A stretch of 13,465 bases of DNA from UKL13-2 sp031431435. Its GTDB lineage: Bacteria; Pseudomonadota; Gammaproteobacteria; Burkholderiales; Usitatibacteraceae. A program made the position numbers and the translations under genes. The notes under the pieces are model-generated. The model saw only the letters and a program-made list of their open reading frames with translations, made no database searches and was not told the origin of the DNA. This document shows, one piece after another, positions 6,347-13,401 of the stretch; position 1 is the stretch's first letter; each line of letters begins with the position of its first letter. The stretch covers positions 1 to 13,465 of the forward strand of contig JANPDI010000260.1 in NCBI GenBank assembly GCA_031431435.1, written 5' to 3'.

Positions 6347-7621
6347 ATGACATCTCTCACCATCACCGAAGCATCCTGCGCCGACGACTACGACCCGAAT
6401 TCGATGCCGGTCGACAAGGCGCGTGCATTCATTCATACCTTTTTGACACCGATTCACGGTGTCGCACGGGTACCGATCCGCTCGGCACTGGGCCGCGTGT
6501 TGGCCGCCGACATTATTTCACCGGTGAATGTGCCGGCCCATCGCAATTCCGCCATGGATGGCTGGGCGGTGCGATTTGCCGACCTTGGTGCATCTGACAC
6601 CACCCTTACCGAAATCGGCGTTAGTTTTGCCGGCACACCGTTTATCGGTGCCGTCGGCAAAGGCGAATGTGTGCGTATCTTCACCGGTGGCGTGGTGCCG
6701 GCCGAATGCGATAGCGTCATCATGCAGGAGCGTGCCAGCGCGGCAGGAAAGTCGATTACCTTCGGTGGTGGCGTCAAACGCGGACAAAATGTGCGCGAGG
6801 CCGGCGAAGACCTGCGTCAGGGTGACGTGGCGCTGGCACGCGGCCGCATCGTCAAACCCGCCGAGCTGGGGTTGATGGCGTCGCTCGGCATCGGTGAAGT
6901 CGCGGTACACCGGCCGTTGCGGGTGGCATTTTTTTCGACCGGCGATGAATTGGTGTCGATCGGTAATCCGCTGGGCGAGGGTCAAATTTATGACTCCAAC
7001 CGCTACACGCTGCACGGCATGTTGCAACGCATGGGCATTGAGGCGATTGACATGGGCGTGATTCGCGATGACCCGGCACTGCTTGAGCAGGCGTTTCGTG
7101 ATGCCGCGTCAATTGCCGACGTCGTCATCACCTCGGGCGGCGTTTCGGTGGGTGAAGCCGATTACGTCAAAACCCTGTTATCGAAACTCGGCGAAGTGGT
7201 GTTCTGGAAAATCGCCATGAAACCCGGACGGCCACTTGCTTACGGCAAGATCGCGCATTTGTCACATTCGGCGCATTTTTTTGGACTACCGGGCAATCCG
7301 GTTAGTGTGATGGTGACGTTTTACCAATTTGTCCGCGATGCGTTGTTGACGCTGCAAGGCGTATCGCCGCTGCCGGTGCAGCCGTTGCTCAAAGCCATCT
7401 GCACCTCCCCGATCAAAAAAGCGCCCGGCCGCACCGAGTTTCAGCGCGGCGTGTTGTACACCGAAGACGGCGTGTGGAAAGTACGAACCACCGGTGAGCA
7501 AGGCTCGGGTATTTTGAAATCAATGTCGGACGCCAACTGTTTCATCATGCTGCACGACCATGTCGGCAATGTCGATGCAGGTGCCACGGTTGACGTCCAA
7601 ATTTTGGAAGGTGTGATCTGA
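6347..7621 (+). CDS. moeA: Molybdopterin molybdenumtransferase MoeA
   Basis: MoeA inserts molybdate into adenylylated molybdopterin. The 424-residue protein from ATG 6347 is close to the usual length. Conserved segments in order: VPAHRNSAMDGWAV (62-75), RIFTGGVVPAECDSVIMQE (110-128), REAGEDLRQGD (150-160), STGDELV (197-203), YDSNRY (215-220), TSGGVSVGEADYVK (262-275), MKPGRPLAYG (291-300) and FGLPGNPVS (312-320). The frame continues upstream to 6131 through the 2H phosphoesterase gene, but that extension is a shadow. No clear Shine-Dalgarno precedes the ATG. The stop shares one base with the ATG of the Rieske-like gene (TGATG). MogA is not present in the window. Confidence 0.95.
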   Translation: MTSLTITEASCADDYDPNSMPVDKARAFIHTFLTPIHGVARVPIRSALGRVLAADIISPVNVPAHRNSAMDGWAVRFADLGASDTTLTEIGVSFAGTPFIGAVGKGECVRIFTGGVVPAECDSVIMQERASAAGKSITFGGGVKRGQNVREAGEDLRQGDVALARGRIVKPAELGLMASLGIGEVAVHRPLRVAFFSTGDELVSIGNPLGEGQIYDSNRYTLHGMLQRMGIEAIDMGVIRDDPALLEQAFRDAASIADVVITSGGVSVGEADYVKTLLSKLGEVVFWKIAMKPGRPLAYGKIAHLSHSAHFFGLPGNPVSVMVTFYQFVRDALLTLQGVSPLPVQPLLKAICTSPIKKAPGRTEFQRGVLYTEDGVWKVRTTGEQGSGILKSMSDANCFIMLHDHVGNVDAGATVDVQILEGVI

Positions 7622-8376
7622 TGGAACGACGCAAGTTTATTGAGATATGTGCCATCGGCACCGGCGGTGGAGGCTGTATGGGTGCAGCTATGGCGGCAGG
7701 CAACGCCGCCGCGTCACAACCACCACCGGCCGCAAAGAAATCCGGCGTCACGCTCAAGGCAAAAGATTACGGCCGCGCAAAACTGGTTGATCGTGATGGC
7801 AAAGCCATCAAAGCCAAATCACTCAAGCCAAACCATAACTATGTCTTTAACTATCCGTTTGAATCGACGCCGTGCTTTTTGTTGAATCTGGACCGCGCCC
7901 TCGACCAAAAAATTGAATTGCAAACCGCGCAGGGTGACAGCTACGCATGGACCGGCGGCGTTGGCCCCAAAAAAAGCATCGTCGCGTATTCCGCCATCTG
8001 TGCACACAAACTCGCCTACCCGTCGCCACAAGTCAGCTTCATCAGCTTCCGTGATAAACCCTCCCCACTGAATAAAGACGGCAAAGTCATCGGCTGCTGC
8101 TCGGATAAAAGTGTCTACGACCCGTTTAACGGCGCCAAGGTGCTAAGCGGCCCGGCGCCCCAGCCGCTGGCGACAATTCTGCTTGAGCACGACGCCAAAA
8201 CCGATGAGCTGTTTGTCGTCGGCACCTTCGGCGGCGAGAAGTTTGACGATTTTTTCAAACTCTATGAATTCAAACTGTCGCTAGAAAACGGCGGCAACCG
8301 CGCCAAGGAACGGGTGGCCAACACCACCGTGCTGCGGGATCTTGCCGCGCACTCCAAGCAGACCGCGACGTGTTGA
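7621..8376 (+). CDS. Rieske-like protein with Tat-type signal and an altered cluster-ligand motif
   Basis: A 251-residue protein overlapping the moeA stop by one base. The N-terminus ERRKFIEI, followed by a Gly/Ala-rich stretch, is a Tat-like signal or anchor, pointing to the periplasm. The Rieske-type region has C127-A-H129 and then C159-C160-S-D-K163, followed by SVYDPFNGAKVLSGPAPQPL. That stretch is typical of the segment after the second ligand pair (compare xxFDPxxGxxxxGPAP). A normal Rieske cluster uses C-x-H and C-x2-H; here the fourth position is Lys163 and no His occurs nearby, so a standard [2Fe-2S] site is not possible. The frame is continuous, so this is substitution rather than frameshift. 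The H129-C160 spacing is longer than in bc1 Rieske proteins. Cotranscription with moeA is likely; an electron-transfer role is open. Confidence 0.8.
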   Translation: MERRKFIEICAIGTGGGGCMGAAMAAGNAAASQPPPAAKKSGVTLKAKDYGRAKLVDRDGKAIKAKSLKPNHNYVFNYPFESTPCFLLNLDRALDQKIELQTAQGDSYAWTGGVGPKKSIVAYSAICAHKLAYPSPQVSFISFRDKPSPLNKDGKVIGCCSDKSVYDPFNGAKVLSGPAPQPLATILLEHDAKTDELFVVGTFGGEKFDDFFKLYEFKLSLENGGNRAKERVANTTVLRDLAAHSKQTATC

Positions 8377-8521
8377 TATTGCCGCGCACACAAACTTACC
8401 TTCGTCGTCCCAGCGTGGGCTGGGATCCAGCGCGTCGGACCACAGACATACGAGTGGACTGGGTCCCAGCCTGCGCTGGGACGACGGGCTCTCGTATTCA
8501 ACAAACGTTTTTATTCCGACC
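8377..8521. other. Non-coding gap after the Moco cluster, occupied by a palindrome pair
   Basis: The 145 bp between the Rieske-like gene and aat contain a pair of inverted palindromes at 8403-8486, given as a separate entry. The aat frame is open upstream through this region, but an N-terminal extension encoded by a repeat is not credible. No Shine-Dalgarno is visible before the aat ATG. Confidence 0.6.
8403..8486. repeat. REPIN-like element: two inverted REP-type palindromes
   Basis: Two 28-bp arms, 8403-8430 and 8459-8486, are inverted copies matching at 25 of 28 positions and separated by 28 bp. Each arm is itself a small hairpin: CCCAGC-4 nt-GCTGGG. The arms begin CGTCGTCCCAGC and end CCAG. 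This is the architecture of REPINs (REP doublets forming hairpins), which are spread by RAYT transposases; similar GTC-CCAGC/GCTGGGA palindromes are common in some beta- and gammaproteobacteria. No second copy was seen in the window. It may also end or stabilise the Moco transcript. Confidence 0.8.
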
Positions 8522-9202
8522 ATGATCCCCTGGATCACCAAAGGCGCACGTTTCCCCAGCCCAAATACCGCACTCATCGAGCCGGATGGCCTGCTGTGCG
8601 CCGGCGGCGACCTGACGCCAGCCACCATCATCAATGCCTATGCGCAGGGCATCTATCCGTGGTTTTCAACCGGCCAGCCGATCCTGTGGTGGACACCTGA
8701 CCCACGCATGGTGCTGTATCCCGCCGAATTCAAATGTTCAACGTCACTTGCCAAGACGCTGCGTCAACAAAAATTTGAGGTGCGCTTTGATACCGCGTTC
8801 CGGGACGTCATTGAAGGTTGCGCCGCCCCGCGTGAAGCCGGCGGCGGCACCTGGATAGTCGAAGACATTCAAAACGCATATACCGCGCTGCATAAACAAG
8901 GCTATGCCCATTCTGCGGAAAGCTGGCGCGACGGCCAGCTGGTTGGTGGTTTGTATGGCGTGGCCATCGGCAAAGTATTTTTTGGCGAATCGATGTTCGC
9001 CCGTAATACCGACGCGTCCAAGGTGGCGTTTGCCACCCTCGTCGCCAAACTGGCAAAAGACGGCTTTCAAATTATTGATTGCCAACAACAGACCAAACAC
9101 CTTGGCCGCTTTGGTGCGCGACCGATTGCACGTGCAGCCTTCTTGCAACACCTGTCAGAATGGATAAACTTGAGCGAGTTGCAATCGGTCTGGTCAAAAT
9201 AA
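8522..9202 (+). CDS. aat: Leucyl/phenylalanyl-tRNA--protein transferase
   Basis: Aat adds Leu or Phe from aminoacyl-tRNA to N-terminal Lys or Arg, making substrates for ClpS/ClpAP. The 226-residue protein from ATG 8522 (MIPWI) fits the usual start and length. Family motifs: GLLCAGGDL (23-31), YAQGIYPWF (40-48), WWTPDPRMVL (56-65), WIVEDIQNAYTALHKQGYAH (111-130), LVGGLYGVAIG (140-150), FGESMFARNTDASKVA (154-169) and IIDCQQQTKHL (184-194). The gene is followed 40 bp later by bpt, the second N-degron transferase, a common pairing. No Shine-Dalgarno is evident; the REPIN ends 35 bp upstream of the ATG. Confidence 0.96.
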   Translation: MIPWITKGARFPSPNTALIEPDGLLCAGGDLTPATIINAYAQGIYPWFSTGQPILWWTPDPRMVLYPAEFKCSTSLAKTLRQQKFEVRFDTAFRDVIEGCAAPREAGGGTWIVEDIQNAYTALHKQGYAHSAESWRDGQLVGGLYGVAIGKVFFGESMFARNTDASKVAFATLVAKLAKDGFQIIDCQQQTKHLGRFGARPIARAAFLQHLSEWINLSELQSVWSK

Positions 9203-9242
9203 ATCGTCTGCCCAACACGTTTCAGACATCTTTCCAACAAAC

Positions 9243-9971
9243 ATGTCCAAGCTAAACGACCTTCCGTTCACCAATCTGCAGTTCTACGCCACCGCGCCCT
9301 ACCCGTGCAGTTATTTGCCGGGCCGCCTGGCACGCTCACAAGTCGCCACACCGAGCTATTTGATCGACACGCAGATTTACGGCAACCTGGTGGCGGCGGG
9401 CTTTCGCCGCAGCGGCGCCTTTACGTACCGACCATTTTGCGACCACTGCCAGGCGTGTGTGCCGGTGCGGGTGGTCGCCGGTGAATTCGCCGACAACCGC
9501 AGCCAGCGACGTGTCGCCAAAAGCCACGACAGCCTGATCAGTCGCGTCACCGAGCTGCGTTTTTCGCACGAGCACTACGCGCTCTACCGTCGTTACCAAT
9601 CCAGCCGGCATCAAGGCGGCGGCATGGACCACGATTCACGCGAACAGTATTCGCACTTCCTGTTGCAAAGCAACGTCAACACACGGCTGGTCGAGTTCCG
9701 TGACCACGGCGTGCTCAAAATGATTTCGATTGTTGACGAGCTACCCGACGGGCTGTCATCGGTCTATACGTTTTACGAACCGGCCGACACCAACAAAAGT
9801 TACGGCACCTTCAGCATCCTGTGGCAAATCGCCGAGGCCAAGCGCCGCAAGTTGCCGTATGTTTACCTCGGCTACTGGATTCGCGAGAGCCGCAAGATGA
9901 ACTACAAGGCAAATTTTCAGCCGATCGAGGGATTGGTGCAGGGACGTTGGACGCGGATTACGGCGGAATAG
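9243..9971 (+). CDS. bpt: Aspartate/glutamate leucyltransferase
   Basis: Bpt transfers Leu from Leu-tRNA to N-terminal Asp or Glu and belongs to the eukaryotic ATE1-like family. The 242-residue protein contains the family pattern: TAPYPCSYLPGRLARSQVA (17-35), the Cys cluster FCDHCQACVPVRV (C66, C69, C72), YRRYQSSRHQGGGMD, and a C-terminal half with SSVYTFYEP, YGTFSILWQI, YVYLGYWI and MNYKANFQPIE. Length is typical. It follows aat by 40 bp, probably in one operon, and is followed by a terminator-like hairpin. The ATG at 9243 lacks a clear Shine-Dalgarno. Confidence 0.95.
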   Translation: MSKLNDLPFTNLQFYATAPYPCSYLPGRLARSQVATPSYLIDTQIYGNLVAAGFRRSGAFTYRPFCDHCQACVPVRVVAGEFADNRSQRRVAKSHDSLISRVTELRFSHEHYALYRRYQSSRHQGGGMDHDSREQYSHFLLQSNVNTRLVEFRDHGVLKMISIVDELPDGLSSVYTFYEPADTNKSYGTFSILWQIAEAKRRKLPYVYLGYWIRESRKMNYKANFQPIEGLVQGRWTRITAE

Positions 9972-10017
9972 CGCGTTGCTTTAAGGTGGGGTCTATCGCT
10001 GCTCGATCACCTGCTAT

Positions 10018-10055
10018 CGCGATGTCGCGTTGCTTGTTAACCGACATCGCGTTTT
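10018..10055 (+). terminator. Rho-independent terminator-like hairpin after bpt
   Basis: CGCGATGTCG (10018-10027) and CGACATCGCG (10042-10051) form a perfect 10-bp stem with a 14-nt loop, followed directly by TTTT (10052-10055). The loop is longer and the T-run shorter than ideal. The position 46 bp after the bpt stop and before a new ribosome site suits an aat-bpt terminator. Confidence 0.6.
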
Positions 10056-10069
10056 CATAGGATCCATCG

Positions 10070-10309
10070 ATGAAAAAGGAAATCAGTCCCGGGCAAGTCG
10101 TTAAGAACTATCTAAAGCTCGCCGTCATCATTGGCATTCTTCCCTGGTCCTACTACTACATCCGGCACCTTGCGCCGATCATCAATCACGCACTTGGGAT
10201 TGACCAGATGCGATTCGTTCAGGCGGGCGTCTACCTCATCCCGATCATCCTGCCGCCGTTATTGCTCTATTCGTGGTTGTCGAAGGATGATGAAGATGAA
10301 CACGAATAG
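10070..10309 (+). CDS. Small two-helix membrane protein with acidic tail; function unknown
   Basis: A 79-residue protein from ATG 10070 with an AGGA about 8 nt upstream. It begins with a basic/helical segment (MKKEISPGQVVKNYLK), then has two hydrophobic stretches at about 15-30 and 50-70, and ends in a highly acidic tail SKDDEDEHE. I do not recognise the family. It lies just after a terminator-like hairpin, so it probably has its own promoter, and 54 bp before a GNAT gene. The hydrophobic pattern and ribosome site support it as real. Confidence 0.65.
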   Translation: MKKEISPGQVVKNYLKLAVIIGILPWSYYYIRHLAPIINHALGIDQMRFVQAGVYLIPIILPPLLLYSWLSKDDEDEHE

Positions 10310-10363
10310 CCGGGCGTTTTTCACTCTTGCGGCCATGCGCATGAACCAATGCGTTAGCCTGCG

Positions 10364-10888
10364 TTGAACACGCTGCACACCGGAACATTAACGCTGGAAC
10401 CACAACACGCCAGCCATGCAGCGGAGATGTTTGTCGTTCTCAGTGACCCGGCGATTTATGAATTCGAAAATGCACCACCAGCGTCATTGGCATGGCTCAC
10501 CCAACGCTTCACCAAGCTTGCGTCGCGGCGCTCGGCCGATGGCACCGAGCAATGGTTGAACTGGGTGGTGCGTCTGCCATCGGGTGAACTCGCCGGATAT
10601 GTGCAGGCGACGGTGACGAACGAAGCATTCGCCTACGTCGCCTATGAATTTGCCAGCCAATATTGGCGGCGCGGGATCGGTAGTGCGGCGGTCGGTGCGG
10701 TGCTCGATGAGTTGGCGGCAAATTATGCGGTAGAGACATTTGTTGCGGTGTTGAAAGCGCGCAACTATCGATCTGTGGCGCTGCTGCGACGGCTGGGGTT
10801 TAGCGATACGCAGGCCAGCGGCCTCCGACACATTGACCGCGACGCCGACGAGACGGTGATGTTTAAGCCACACGATCGCGGCGAATAG
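10364..10888 (+). CDS. GNAT family N-acetyltransferase
   Basis: A 174-residue protein with the GNAT fold pattern: an N-terminal strand GTLTLEPQ with a following helix, the acetyl-CoA-binding motif YWRRGIGSAAVGAVLDEL (about 100-117, R/Q-x-x-G-x-G/A type), and the C-terminal NYRSVALLRRLGF. It resembles RimJ/RimL-type acetyltransferases, whose substrates vary (ribosomal proteins, small molecules); no specific target can be given. The start is doubtful: an in-frame stop at 10355-10357 limits it, and the first plausible codon is TTG 10364, needed to keep the first beta strand. No Shine-Dalgarno is seen. The next in-frame ATG (residue 22) would lose that strand. Confidence 0.83.
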   Translation: MNTLHTGTLTLEPQHASHAAEMFVVLSDPAIYEFENAPPASLAWLTQRFTKLASRRSADGTEQWLNWVVRLPSGELAGYVQATVTNEAFAYVAYEFASQYWRRGIGSAAVGAVLDELAANYAVETFVAVLKARNYRSVALLRRLGFSDTQASGLRHIDRDADETVMFKPHDRGE

Positions 10889-10913
10889 GGCCAAACGTGT
10901 TGACCAGCGTGCC

Positions 10914-10937
10914 GTTTCAGCACTTTCTGGCTGAAAC
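10914..10937. repeat. Stem-loop after the GNAT gene
   Basis: GTTTCAGC (10914-10921) and GCTGAAAC (10930-10937) form a perfect 8-bp stem with an 8-nt loop, 26 bp after the GNAT stop. Neither strand has a T-run next to it, so a standard intrinsic terminator is not supported. It may be an mRNA-end structure or a regulatory hairpin. Confidence 0.45.
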
Positions 10938-11088
10938 CACCCGTTAAATCTCGTGTTTCAATTTTGTGCAACGACGCGCCGTATTGCGCCTATGCTGTGG
11001 GTGACAGGCTGGGCTTGTGTCGCGTTCGTGGCCCGCTGCACGAAGCGAAATCATGGTTGCATCGGTTCAAACGCCTTTCGCGCTTGCG

Positions 11089-11125
11089 ATAGCTTTTGTC
11101 AATCGCCAATATCCAATCAATCAAT
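11089..11125 (+). promoter_or_regulatory. Possible OxyR-type binding site upstream of katG
   Basis: Four tetramers spaced exactly 7 bp apart read ATAG, CAAT, ATCC, CAAT, against the OxyR consensus ATAG-N7-CTAT-N7-ATAG-N7-CTAT: 12 of 16 positions agree. OxyR activation of katG by peroxide is well established in proteobacteria, and the site ends just before where the -35 of a promoter with TATTCT (11149-11154) would lie. However, the stretch is a run of repeated CAAT units, so the match could be accidental. Confidence 0.35.
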
Positions 11126-11211
11126 TTTACGGCGATGGTGACAGCCCGTATTCTCCATCCATCGCAACACCCGACCACGACAGACAACCCCAACAACCAT
11201 CGGAGAGAAAC

Positions 11212-13401
11212 ATGTCAAACGAAGCCAAATGCCCTTTCTCGGGCGGCGCTGGTAGCCACGCTGTTGCCGGCGCGCAAAGCAATGCCAGCTGGTGGCCAAA
11301 TCAATTAAATTTGAAAATGCTGCATCAGCAGTCGGCCAAGTCCGACCCGATGGGCGCCGACTTCGACTATGCCGAGGCATTCAAAACGCTTGATCTTGAC
11401 GCCGTCGTCAAAGACCTTACCGCGTTGATGACTGATTCACAAGACTGGTGGCCGGCCGACTACGGCCATTACGGCCCGTTTTTTATCCGCATGTCCTGGC
11501 ACGCGGCAGGTACCTATCGCATTGCCGATGGCCGTGGCGGCGCAGGTACCGGCGCACAGCGCTTCGCCCCGCTCAATAGCTGGCCGGACAACGGTAACCT
11601 CGACAAGGCGCGTCGATTGTTATGGCCTATCAAACAAAAATACGGCGCCAAGCTTTCGTGGGCCGATCTATTGGTACTTGCAGGCACCGTCGCGATGGAT
11701 TCGATGGGCCTTAAAACATTTGGTTTTGGTGGCGGCCGCGCCGATGTCTGGGAACCGGAAGACCAGATTTACTGGGGCCCTGAGACGACATGGCTGGGCG
11801 ACGAACGTTACAGCGGCGACCGCAAACTCGCCAACCCGCTTGGCGCGGTACAAATGGGTTTGATCTATGTGAACCCGGAAGGCCCCAACGGCAAGCCCGA
11901 CCCCATTGCATCCGCACGCGACATTCGCGAAACCTTTTTGCGTATGGCCATGGACGACGAAGAAACGGTCGCCTTGATCGCCGGTGGTCACACCTTTGGT
12001 AAAGCGCACGGCGCGGGAGACACGGCACACGTCGGCCGCGAGCCGGAAGGTGCCGGCATTGAGGAACAAGGTTTGGGCTGGAAGAATTGCTTTGGCTCCG
12101 GCAAGGGTGCACATGCCATCACCAGCGGTATCGAAGGCGCATGGACACCCAACCCGATCCAGTGGGACAACGGCTATTTCGAAACGCTGTTTGGCTACGA
12201 GTGGGAGCTGACCAAAAGCCCGGCCGGTGCACACCAATGGAAACCGAAAGACCCCGCGGCCGCGACAACGGTACCGGACGCGCATGACGCAACCAAACGC
12301 CACGCGCCGATGATGACCACCGCCGATATGGCGCTGCGCATGGACCCGGCCTACGAAAAAATTTCGCGCCACTTTCGCGCCAACCCAAAGGAACTGCACG
12401 ACGCTTTTGCCCGTGCGTGGTACAAACTCACACATCGTGACATGGGGCCGCGCGCACGATATCTCGGCAAACTGGTACAGAAGGAAGTATTGATCTGGCA
12501 GGATCCGATTCCGGCTGTTGATCATGCACTGGTGAGCAAAGACGACATCGCCGGGCTCAAGGCAAAGGTGATGGCTTCAGGCCTTTCCGTTTCACAACTG
12601 GTCTCGACTGCATGGGCCTCGGCATCAAGCTTTCGTGGCAGCGACAAACGTGGTGGTGCCAACGGTGCGCGTATTCGTTTGGCGCCGCAAAAGGATTGGG
12701 TGGTCAACCAGCCGGCCGAATTGGCGACGGTGTTATCCAAACTGGAAGCAATCCAACAATCGTTTAACGCCGGACAGACTGGCGGCAAGAAGATTTCGCT
12801 CGCCGACCTGATCGTGCTGGCCGGTGGTGCAGCCATCGAGGCCGCCGCAAAACAGGCAGGCGTTGCCGTCGACGTTCCATTTTCACCTGGCCGTATGGAC
12901 ACCACACAGGAGCAGACCGATGTGGATTCATTTGCGGCGTTGGAACCAATCGCTGACGGCTTCCGCAACTATGCCAAAGCCGGCGTTGAAAACGCACTAG
13001 CCGAATTGTTGGTGGACAAGGCGCAGCTATTGAATCTGACCGCGCCGGAAATGACCGTTCTCATCGGTGGCCTGCGGGTGCTGGATGCCAACGTCGGCCA
13101 CGCCCAGCACGGCGTGTTCACCAAACGTCCCGGCACACTCACCAACGACTTCTTCGTCAACCTGCTCGACATGAATACGACGTGGAAGAAGTCTGCTGCA
13201 GACGGAGTGCTCGAAGGTCGTGATCGGGTTACCGGCGACGTGAAGTGGACCGGCACGGTGGTTGATCTTGTGTTCGGCTCGAATTCACAGCTGCGTTCGC
13301 TCGCCGAGGTTTACGCGGCGAGTGACGCACAGACGAAGTTTGTCCATGACTTCGCCGCTGCTTGGAGCAAGGTGATGAACCTTGATCGTTATGATCTTTA
13401 A
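11212..13401 (+). CDS. katG: Catalase-peroxidase KatG
   Basis: KatG is a bifunctional haem enzyme that destroys hydrogen peroxide. The complete 729-residue protein starts at ATG 11212 with GGAGA at 11202-11206; the open frame continues upstream but that part is non-coding. All key residues are present. In the N-terminal domain the distal triad is R93, W96, H97 (IRMSWHAAGTYR). The Trp-Tyr-Met adduct would be W96, Y219 (GLIYVNPEG) and M245 (RMAMDDEE). The proximal haem ligand is H260 (GGHTFGKAHGAG), with W311 and D372 as partners. R409 (LTHRDMGP) corresponds to the mobile Arg. These fit the Mycobacterium tuberculosis numbering with a steady offset of 9-11. The degenerate C-terminal domain (about 430-729) is intact. 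No signal peptide; cytoplasmic. Neighbours give no operon. Confidence 0.98.
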   Translation: MSNEAKCPFSGGAGSHAVAGAQSNASWWPNQLNLKMLHQQSAKSDPMGADFDYAEAFKTLDLDAVVKDLTALMTDSQDWWPADYGHYGPFFIRMSWHAAGTYRIADGRGGAGTGAQRFAPLNSWPDNGNLDKARRLLWPIKQKYGAKLSWADLLVLAGTVAMDSMGLKTFGFGGGRADVWEPEDQIYWGPETTWLGDERYSGDRKLANPLGAVQMGLIYVNPEGPNGKPDPIASARDIRETFLRMAMDDEETVALIAGGHTFGKAHGAGDTAHVGREPEGAGIEEQGLGWKNCFGSGKGAHAITSGIEGAWTPNPIQWDNGYFETLFGYEWELTKSPAGAHQWKPKDPAAATTVPDAHDATKRHAPMMTTADMALRMDPAYEKISRHFRANPKELHDAFARAWYKLTHRDMGPRARYLGKLVQKEVLIWQDPIPAVDHALVSKDDIAGLKAKVMASGLSVSQLVSTAWASASSFRGSDKRGGANGARIRLAPQKDWVVNQPAELATVLSKLEAIQQSFNAGQTGGKKISLADLIVLAGGAAIEAAAKQAGVAVDVPFSPGRMDTTQEQTDVDSFAALEPIADGFRNYAKAGVENALAELLVDKAQLLNLTAPEMTVLIGGLRVLDANVGHAQHGVFTKRPGTLTNDFFVNLLDMNTTWKKSAADGVLEGRDRVTGDVKWTGTVVDLVFGSNSQLRSLAEVYAASDAQTKFVHDFAAAWSKVMNLDRYDL

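Larger units (their letters stand above)
10889..11211. other. Non-coding region upstream of katG
   Basis: These 323 bp contain no convincing gene; short open frames lack ribosome sites and recognisable products. Visible elements are a stem-loop at 10914-10937, a CAAT-rich stretch with a possible OxyR-type site at 11089-11125, and a TATTCT at 11149-11154 that could be a -10 box. A long 5' untranslated leader for katG is possible. Confidence 0.5.

Noticed and set aside
8095..8109. Frameshift as explanation for the missing Rieske histidine
   Set aside because: The residues after the motif (SVYDPFNGAKVLSGPAPQPL) stay in the Rieske-like frame, so a local frameshift is not needed or supported.
8342..8521. 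N-terminal extension of aat through the palindrome pair
   Set aside because: The extension is encoded by the repeat and Aat proteins normally begin near MIPW.
10953..11141. 62-residue open frame upstream of katG
   Set aside because: No ribosome site, Arg/Cys-rich composition and no recognisable pattern; treated as non-coding.
11668..12525. 285-residue open frame antisense to katG
   Set aside because: katG is certain on the plus strand; the antisense product is Arg/Cys/Val-rich with no recognisable family and no ribosome site.
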